A stretch of DNA of 64,000 bases from Stagonosporopsis chrysanthemi (taxonomy: Eukaryota > Ascomycota > Dothideomycetes > Pleosporales > Didymellaceae): positions 62,001 through 126,000 of the forward strand of contig JAFISE010000060.1 in assembly GCA_022560025.1 (NCBI GenBank), given 5' to 3'. How positions within the stretch are numbered: the stretch's first letter is position 1; every line of letters starts with the position of its first letter. The notes under the pieces were generated by a model, which saw nothing but the letters and a program-made list of their open reading frames with translations, had not been told where the DNA came from and made no database searches. The translations under genes and the position numbers were made by a program. Shown here piece after piece: positions 57,163 through 64,000 of this stretch.

Positions 57163-59081
57163 GTTCTTGTAGACGCGTTTTTGCTTATTTCCGAAGTTTT
57201 ACCTTTTCGGCTTTTTTTTTATTGATCTGATCTGATCTGGATTTGCAATTGCAGCTGGCTCACGCGCAACGTGCGGTCTGGGAACTGCACGAGCGTGTAT
57301 CCTTTGGCGTATTTTATTTTCTGGTTTGAAAATGGATAACAGCGCGTTTCGTTGGTTTGGGGCCTCTGGGAAGCGGGTTGCATGTACGCTATTTTAGACA
57401 CTAGACGCGTAAGCGGTCATAGTCACGCAGTATTACGCGTTGGATGCGTGAGTGTATCAGTATCTGCAATCAAGCGGTGGCTTGCGGAGTGGACTATGCT
57501 TATGGAGGAGTGTGGACATGGGACGTTGCGCGGCTGTCGAGTGTGTCCCTGCTCCCGTTCTGCATTTCGATGTAACTCATTTTACATGAAAGTGTTGGCA
57601 ACAGATACAACGAGTGGTGCATGGAAGTGCTGAGCACTGAAAATCTGGACCACACAAGACTCGACGAGCTCTCCATGGATTGCTGATGTGGGTAACTACA
57701 ATGTGTGATTTCGATTGCTGATCATCATCGCCTTTCGAAGAGCACACTAGACGCTCCGTTGCGTACGATGGTCACTACGAACGGCTATAAGACGTTTGCA
57801 CACTAGCATGCAGTACATGCGTCCCAATATCCTTCTTTTCCCCGCAGCAGGATGACGCAACTAGCTGTTCGCTCTACACATGAGAGACCACGCGTGCTAC
57901 TGTCCTGCAAGCAAATCGACAGCATCCCCTCGTCGTAGATCAGAAACGAGCGTGTCATTTATCGCCGCGACTCAGATCCTGCGAAGTGCGAATGTGTATG
58001 CCCTCTACCCCGAATGCAGAGTCTGCAATCGCCAATGCAACAGCTGAGCAGCTGCTCGTCAACACGCAGGCGCCGTGGGCCATATTTACGGCTGTCAGAC
58101 CTGCCAAACGGGGTTCTATTGGCGGCAGCAACTGCGAAGATCACTGGGAGAAAGCACACAGATGCGAAGCTCGCCGACACTCCTCCCATTCACGCGGTGA
58201 CGCAAAGCACCACATGTATCAGCGAGGGCATGCATGCGGCAGGCGCGTGAGCGAGAAGCCCGAAGCCGGTCTGGTCATGGCTAAACGAACGAGGATCCCA
58301 TAAAAACATGCAAAAAAAACCTGGAGCTGTGTAACAGGAGTCAGAACGATTCGCTGTGGCGACGCACCATCTACTTTCGAGGCTAGAAGGTAGATTGATC
58401 TGGACCAAACAGCAGCACCCAGTCTTGTCGTGTAGGTGCAGGTGTGTTTGCGCGGGAAAGTCCCTTTGGCGGGCAAAACAAGCTCAGAGCAGTCTGACAG
58501 GAGTACGGGAACAAGAAGAGGGCGTGGGGATGCAGAATGACTTTGCGCGTGTCTGTTGTGTGCACATGCTGAATGGGTGTGGACGTGTGGACCCACCCAT
58601 TCGGCGGTGACGCAGTCTCTCACCGGGCGTTACGGAATTGATGTCCTACATCGAAATAAACTAATTAGGTATCTGAATCTATTGTCTTGAGAGGCAAATC
58701 CAGAAGCGAAGCGAAAGACGAACATGCTGAAGGATACTGAGGAACCGTAGTTACGGAACAATGACAGAAGAAAGGAAGACTTTGGAACATATCTTAGAAG
58801 ATCAAATATAAGATTAACCCCCTATCCATACCTCCTTTGGTGGGTAAACATTATAGCCACGAATTCGATAGTATGTGTAATTGTGACAGATACATGAAAA
58901 GATATGTAGATCTTGGCACACATGACTGGGGTATAGTATATGCTGTAACGTGCAAAACGAGATCACGAGGAGATTGTGCTAAAACAACAAGAATTGAAAG
59001 GTGAAATCGAGGTTTAGAACATAAAAAAAAGCGATGACTCCGTCATAAAGCGCAGATAGATAGGAGGTAAATGGTGTGAGA
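57163..59081. other. Gene-poor stretch, 1.9 kb
   Basis: Downstream of the PHD gene. No coding frame with recognisable features. The part from about 58640 to 59060 is richer in A+T than its flanks but less extreme than the block at 32.3 kb. No element ends were recognised. Confidence 0.45.
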
Positions 59082-60900
59082 TCAACCCTTATTGAGGGGG
59101 GCTGAGCCTGAGGAAAGTGTTGTTCCGGCCCACGTTGACGCCGAATGAATTGTCTTTTCAGGCTGTACTGTCTTCCAGCACGCTAGAAGCTCAGCAATCT
59201 TGTCATCGTTGCCCGGGCCGTGTTCAAACGCATGCTTGATCGTGTCGACAGCATAGCTCGCCCACTAGGCGTTGCCATGGTGTTTGACAAAACGATCGCT
59301 CATGCCGAAATGCAGCCCGTTAAGTTGAAGTTCCAGATGGAATTTGAGTTGAGTTGTTTGGAGCCAAGGCGACAGCCACCTCTCTTCACACGCCCAGCCG
59401 TCAAGGCCCACTGACAGAAGAGTAGGAGTCGTTCCAGCCTCGTTCGCAGCTTTGATATCTTTGCAAATGGCATCGGTGAAGCACAACGCGCGGTGATGAA
59501 CGAGATGGGCGTGCAGGTCATTCCCCGTATACTTTCTTGTCTACCTCGACAGCAGGAAGCTCGCGTGTTGAACAGTTCGAGCAGGTATGGAGCACAGCAG
59601 AGTCGGCCTTGGAGCCGCTCATCGCCACCCACTCTTGCAGGATGCTTCTTGCAACTAGAAGCAACCCCTCTTTAAGATTGCTCCTCCCTGCGTGCCAAGT
59701 CTTTGGCGGGTGTGATGAGCTTCTATTGATGATTAGAAGAGTGGGTGGCACTCCCTTCTCGGCGTTTTCGTTGAGTGGAGACCGATGGCAAGTCTCCCTC
59801 TCCTTCAACTTTCGGTGGCTACACCGCTCCTCATGGGCTGCCAGTTGATACAGGTCCGCATGGTGTGTATCGCATTCCTCATGGCGGCAGATGTATGGGC
59901 TACGGGCCTCGTTCTTGTGCTTCACAATGTGTACGCCCAGTGCTTTCGCCGTCGCCCGCTTGTCAGTACATCCCGTGTAGCCTTTCCAGGGACAAACGAA
60001 TTCAGTCTTTCCTAAGCCAGTGGAGGTTGCCGCTTTGAGGTTGCTTTTGCTCGCGTTCCAACTCTTCTGGTAACAGGTTCCTCTGGTCTTTAATTTTCGG
60101 CATTTGCATCGCTCCTCGTGGGCGGTCAACTGGTAGAGATCGGCATGGTGTGTGCCACAGTCATCAAAACAGTAGACGTATAAGCTGCGAACTTCGTGTT
60201 TGTGCTCTACAACATGGTTGCCCATTGGCACTTGGTTCTTGCACAATTTATGTAGCCAACGAACATCATTTTTGTGTGCCACAAAGTAAGGAATCTTGTG
60301 TCGTAGGGCTCCCAGGGATCGCATTCCGTCTGTCGTAGAGCCCCCACACCTTGTAAAGGTTCATGTGGTAGTAAGAGGCACACTTGAGCATATCCCAGTC
60401 TTGTAGTGTTCGGTGTCGGCCTTCCAGCTCTCCAGCGCGCGGTTGGAACTGCGGCTTACAGGGATGAAGTATGGAGGCGCGTTGTTCTGGCCGCGTTCAA
60501 CTGGATTCGCATCGGTGTGTTCTCGATCTTCGCGACAGACTCCCTGCGGCATTGTTCATGCATCGCCAGTTTGTAAAGGTCCATGTGGTAGTATAAGGCG
60601 TATTTGGCGCACTGAAACGCACTCCAGTCGTCCTTTGAATGCTTCGCACGGATGTGGTTGGCCGATGCCTTCTCGGGATCTTTGCCGTTGGCTACAAACG
60701 CGCAGTCTGACCAAGCGCACGAAACTTCATCACTCCTCTGATTGGAGTAGTCCGTCTTAACGTGATGGTTGACCTTCTGGTGTGTGGTAAACATTGCGTC
60801 GCAGCCCCTTGGGCAGGGAATGTTCTTCGAGCCATATACGAACGGAATTGCCTCGTAGATCACCGGAGGCTCATCGTGCTGGTGCGCCGACTCGACATGG
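59082..60900 (-). pseudogene. Decayed zinc-finger-like gene with duplicated modules
   Basis: Coding-like sequence in at least five frame segments. A module with the core THHADLYQLAAHEERC (C/H-rich, like a degenerate C2H2 or C2HC finger) occurs twice about 290 bases apart within 59518-60324. A related module with YYHMDLYKL / YYHMNLYKV is found near 60570 and 60370. The 5' part (LCGHVESAHQHDEPP, PCPRGCDAMFTTHQKVNHH) has no ATG. The frame breaks near 60456 and near 60400, a single-base shift in a GGGG run near 59520 splits VYG from NDLHAHLVHHRAL, and a TAG at 59265-59267 interrupts the C-terminal part, which then runs on to a stop at 59082. No GT-AG introns explain the breaks. One longer frame (59518-60324, with ATG) might still be translated. 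Confidence 0.65.
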
Positions 60901-62971
60901 CCACAGAGTTGCCGGTATGCGCTTAATGAACTTTTTTAGGCCTTGCAGTCATCTGTAGCCATGTATGGGTGGACAAAGATATCCCTTGGTGCAAACAGTT
61001 GGAAGCCAGAAGAAGAAATCGGAAAATGGCTCGGCGTGAGCTACGCGCGTGGGCCCATTTGAAAATGCAGAAATGAAGCCATGGGGTGGTGACAAGCAGA
61101 TGAAGGTGTTTTTTGTAGACTGGGTGACGGGTGGTGGGGTGGCGGGGTTTTAGCAGAGCGCTTGGGCCAAACACTTGCCCGATTGGGAGACTCATGGTGA
61201 AAGAGGAAGTGAGGCTGGACCACATCTGGAAGGTAAACAAGCTAGCCCGATGCCACAGTCCTCGTTTTACAAGGATTTTAAGGACTACAACGTTTTCCCC
61301 TTAGGCTTTGCGTTGATTAAACTGATGTTTGCTGCATCCACAAAAGTGAAGCGATTGAGTTGCGTTGCTTCAGCTCGCGTGCCCTCGACTGGCAAATCCA
61401 TGCTCTCTCAGTCCTGAATTGGACACTGTCTGAGGTTGGGTTGAGCTGGACTATTGCTTGAGCATTGGGCCAATACCATTTCGACACGCAGCTAATTCTT
61501 GTTGGCTTCAAGAACACTTTGTGACGGCTAATCCATGGTCTTTCACACGGGACAGCCTTGATGGCGGCATGCAATGGCCCATGCCTGGACTTGACGAAAG
61601 GGTCCGAACTGCATTATTGTAAGCTTGTTGACTTCTCAAGCCAGTAGCTCTAGAATGGCTTCTTTGCTGTTTCTGCCATCCATTACTTTGGATTGCTTTG
61701 TGTTATGCTGTCGTTTGAACAGAATATCGACTGTCTTTCGGCGTGCTGGTGTGTCGCCTGCTGTCACGAGACTATGACCTCTCTTGCTCTACATCATCCG
61801 TGCGTACTGCGTAAAAGTCCTTGGGATGACATGCGAATCTGATATGATTGTTGCCTTCTATGCTTATTTCACCATCTCTGTCGATAATGTTGCGGAGTCA
61901 AGTGCTTGAAGAGCAGCTTAGAAAGGTTGCGTCTCCCCGAAGGACGTACGCATATGCGCAGCCTTTGACGCTGTTGTTGTTCTCTACCACGTCGTAGTAG
62001 GTTATCTATAACCCTTCTCCTGCTTTTGTGGTAATTTCTGCGTTGCTCTTGCCCGCCTTTGCGGGGATGTAGGTTCCTGCTCATGCTGCCGCAGGGCTGG
62101 CCTGCAGATACTGTCGACTCCACAGGCCTTAGCCAGGAGGCGAGTAATTAATCGTAGTGTATTGTTGTCAGGTCCTAAAAGACGATGGAGTCCTCAGCAC
62201 GTCTATCAATGTGTAAAGCTTACGCCGAACAGTATTGGTACCCTCATCAAGAGCTGTGCATGCCGAGTTGACGACCACTTTTTTAGCAACATGCGGGCCG
62301 TGCCAAAATGCGTTGGAGATGGTCGTTATTCTTCGTTCTGACGCTTCTAGCAGTGGCGATGGTTCTAACGTGATATGTTGCACAACTCTGGGTTGAGATA
62401 GAGATCACTTCAAATCAGGTACAGTCGCCAGATCTGTGATTGATAGGCCATTGTGCGACTAGTTCGCAGCGTTGCAGTATCGAGCAAGGTAGCACATCAC
62501 GATTGTCGAGCGCTGCGGGTGCGCATCGCCCGGCTAAGGACTGGGGCGAAGCCTCAGCCCGCCAGCCGTGCAGGTGAGGTTATCAGGAAAGGGACCCCGC
62601 AGCGCCTTAGACGCACTCGGCCATCTGCCCTCGATGCTTGTTGATGGCGTTCTTGGCGGCGGAAACCCCAAGCAAGGTCTAGTGGAAATTATGTACGAGG
62701 TTGCGGGAGTGAAGCATGGCACTTGACTTCCAGCCTCAATCATGTTCTTTGGTGAATACGTTAATGTCGTTCTCCACCCGCATGTCGAATCTGAACACAA
62801 TGGTTGCCCAATGATTCCTTGATCAAGTTCGGAGGGGTACCGAGGCCTGCCGCCATTCGCTTAGTCTCATTCCTGTATATCTCCACCCCCAAGCATGACA
62901 GCACTTCCGCTCAATATTTTGATAGTATTATTATTGCTTCTACCGTCCAAAACGTCATCAATAAGCATTAA
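60901..62971. other. Gene-poor stretch before the tRNA gene
   Basis: Two kilobases without a convincing gene. On the minus strand, 61898-62085 reads like a short eroded coding segment (see findings). Other open frames are unremarkable. No intact repeat was seen. Confidence 0.45.
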
Positions 62972-63121
62972 GGGCAGATGGCCGAGTGGTCTAAGGCGCT
63001 GCGTTTAGGTTATTTTCTAAACATCCTCCGCAGTCTTCACGGGGTAAGCATATTCATGCAACTCCATAACCGCGGCAATCACTAACAAACCTTAGCGTGG
63101 GTTCGAATCCCACTCTGCTCA
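62972..63121 (+). tRNA. tRNA-Leu(UAG) with an anticodon-loop intron and a second insertion in the variable arm
   Basis: Acceptor stem GGGCAGA (62972-62978) pairs with TCTGCTC (63114-63120) with one G-U; the discriminator is A (63121), as in leucine tRNAs. The D arm is GCC/GGC with the A-box TGGCCGAGTGG. Anticodon stem CTGCG (62999-63003) pairs perfectly with CGCAG (63029-63033). The loop TTTAGG gives anticodon TAG at 63006-63008, followed by an 18-nt intron (63010-63027) after position 37; its CTAAA (63017-63021) pairs with TTTAG, the usual anticodon-intron helix. T arm GTGGG-TTCGAAT-CCCAC (63097-63113) holds the B-box. The variable region, 63034-63096, is 63 nt instead of about 11. Removing 63044-63095 leaves 11 nt and a mature length of 80. 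A TTTTTT terminator lies at 63138-63143. Confidence 0.9.
63044..63095 (+). other. 52-nt spliceosomal-type intron inside the tRNA variable arm
   Basis: Starts GTAAGC, ends CTTAG, and has a CACTAAC branch-point motif at 63080-63086 about 10 nt before the 3' end. These are the same signals and length as mRNA introns in this window. It shows no resemblance to a tRNA-endonuclease substrate. Whether it is removed, and by what, cannot be told from sequence. Confidence 0.65.
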
Positions 63122-63137
63122 GCTTGGAAATTCCACC

Positions 63138-63143
63138 TTTTTT
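63138..63143 (+). terminator. RNA polymerase III terminator of the tRNA gene
   Basis: Run of six T on the plus strand about 17 bases after the tRNA 3' end, the standard Pol III stop signal. Confidence 0.75.
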
Positions 63144-64000
63144 GGGTTTCTTTTTGGAAGGGCTGGGAGGGCTGGGAGGTGAGGGGTCGAATGCTGGGTG
63201 CTGAGACGGAGGAGGGGCGAGGTTTGATCTTAGCCGAGGGAGCTGAGTGGGAACACCAACCTTTCTTTTTCGGAGAGCAGAGCAAGTGCACAATGTATAG
63301 AGCTTGAAATCTAGTCATGGGCTGCCAATTTAACAATGTATCAATCATGGACTGTGGAACTATAGTCATATAATAAGTGCAACCTCATGCTACGGCAGGC
63401 TACAGAATGTTCCTCGCCCTCGAGGGTGTCTTAAAACACTCTTGATGGCGCACTGTGCCGTGAGTGAGCGATCGCCGAGACAGACGCATCAGAGGAGGCT
63501 CGTGTGCGAGAATTCAACTCCATGCAAGCAATTTCAAACGCCTTCAAGAGCACCACCTAGGCCGAGAGCAGGTTCCCACTTGTCCCCCTTCATGGGACAA
63601 GCAGCATCTGTAATGCAGAATTTGATCAGTTGTATCAGTTTGCGCGGAGTGAGCGGTAGCCTTCGGAAATCCCCATTCAGGAATCTAGACCTGCACTGAA
63701 AGCCTCCGAAAAACCGAGTGGCTACTTCAACAAGGCACACTGCGACATGAGTCGAGGGCTTTCACTAGGCGTGAACGAATGAATGGCTTGTTGATGGCGG
63801 ATCGAGTCTTGGTCGAGAGGGTCAGTTACAGCTCGGATAGTGACTCATTGCAGCAACGGAGGTAACATGATGGTGCACGCACAAAGGGTGAGCCATATAC
63901 TGTCGTATTTGGCGTTCAGCAAGCGAGTCGCGGCAGGAGTCATACTGTAGTCAAAAGGTATATTTAATGAGAGAGATACTTCATGAGAAGCTCCAGCGCT
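63144..64000. other. Right-edge stretch without a recognised gene
   Basis: About 850 bases. Short frames on both strands lack recognisable features; no RNA gene or repeat seen. A gene entering from beyond the right edge cannot be excluded. Confidence 0.4.

Noticed and set aside
63010..63070. Single long anticodon intron for the tRNA, using CGCGG (63071-63075) as the 3' anticodon stem
   Set aside because: It needs a T-G wobble, ignores the perfect CGCAG stem and the anticodon-intron pairing, and leaves a 21-nt variable region without a stem. The two-intron model explains more.

Overview
The window looks like a piece of a filamentous ascomycete nuclear genome, most likely Dothideomycetes and probably Pleosporales. 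The reasons are spliceosomal introns mostly 42-60 nt long with GTRAGT-like donors and CTRAY branch points, conserved eukaryotic single-copy genes (CHD1, RLI1, CEF1, RRP1, VPS24, p23, CCH1), fungus-specific families (HET, Zn2Cys6, mpaB-type oxygenase) and one AT-rich block that looks like repeat-induced point mutation. The placement is inferred from gene content; no phylogeny was run.

Left part (1-15.5 kb): the 5' end of an endopolyphosphatase (PPN1) running off the edge, CHD1 chromatin remodeler and RLI1/ABCE1 as a divergent pair, a small uncharacterised protein, then a SPRTN-like DNA-protein crosslink protease divergent from a large TBC Rab-GAP. From 16.7 to 20.7 kb lies an accessory stretch: two F-box proteins and a broken HET (heterokaryon incompatibility) gene.

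Middle (21-43 kb): a HAD phosphatase ending in the peroxisomal signal SKL, a TTC1-like TPR protein, ESCRT-III VPS24 divergent from p23/Sba1, a Zn2Cys6 regulator divergent from an mpaB/rubber-oxygenase-type membrane enzyme, a small membrane protein, RRP1 divergent from the H3K9 methyltransferase KMT1/Clr4 with an AT-rich probable RIP relic in their shared promoter, an epoxide hydrolase divergent from a Mid2-like single-pass surface protein, a secreted Hsp70-nucleotide-binding-domain-like protein, a small mitochondrial protein and the splicing factor CEF1/CDC5.

Right part (43-64 kb): a small serine-rich protein, a 2 kb gene-free stretch, the nine-exon CCH1 calcium channel (with an assembly gap and poly-G/C tracts inside one intron) divergent from a DDT/WHIM/PHD chromatin protein, then a gene-poor tail. 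The tail holds a decayed zinc-finger-like gene built from duplicated modules and a tRNA-Leu(UAG) gene. That tRNA carries a normal anticodon-loop intron plus a second 52-nt insertion in the variable arm with every hallmark of a spliceosomal intron. This is the most unusual object in the window.

Exon coordinates were worked out by hand from splice signals, frame and family expectation. Genes are listed as full CDS spans, with exons given in the evidence.
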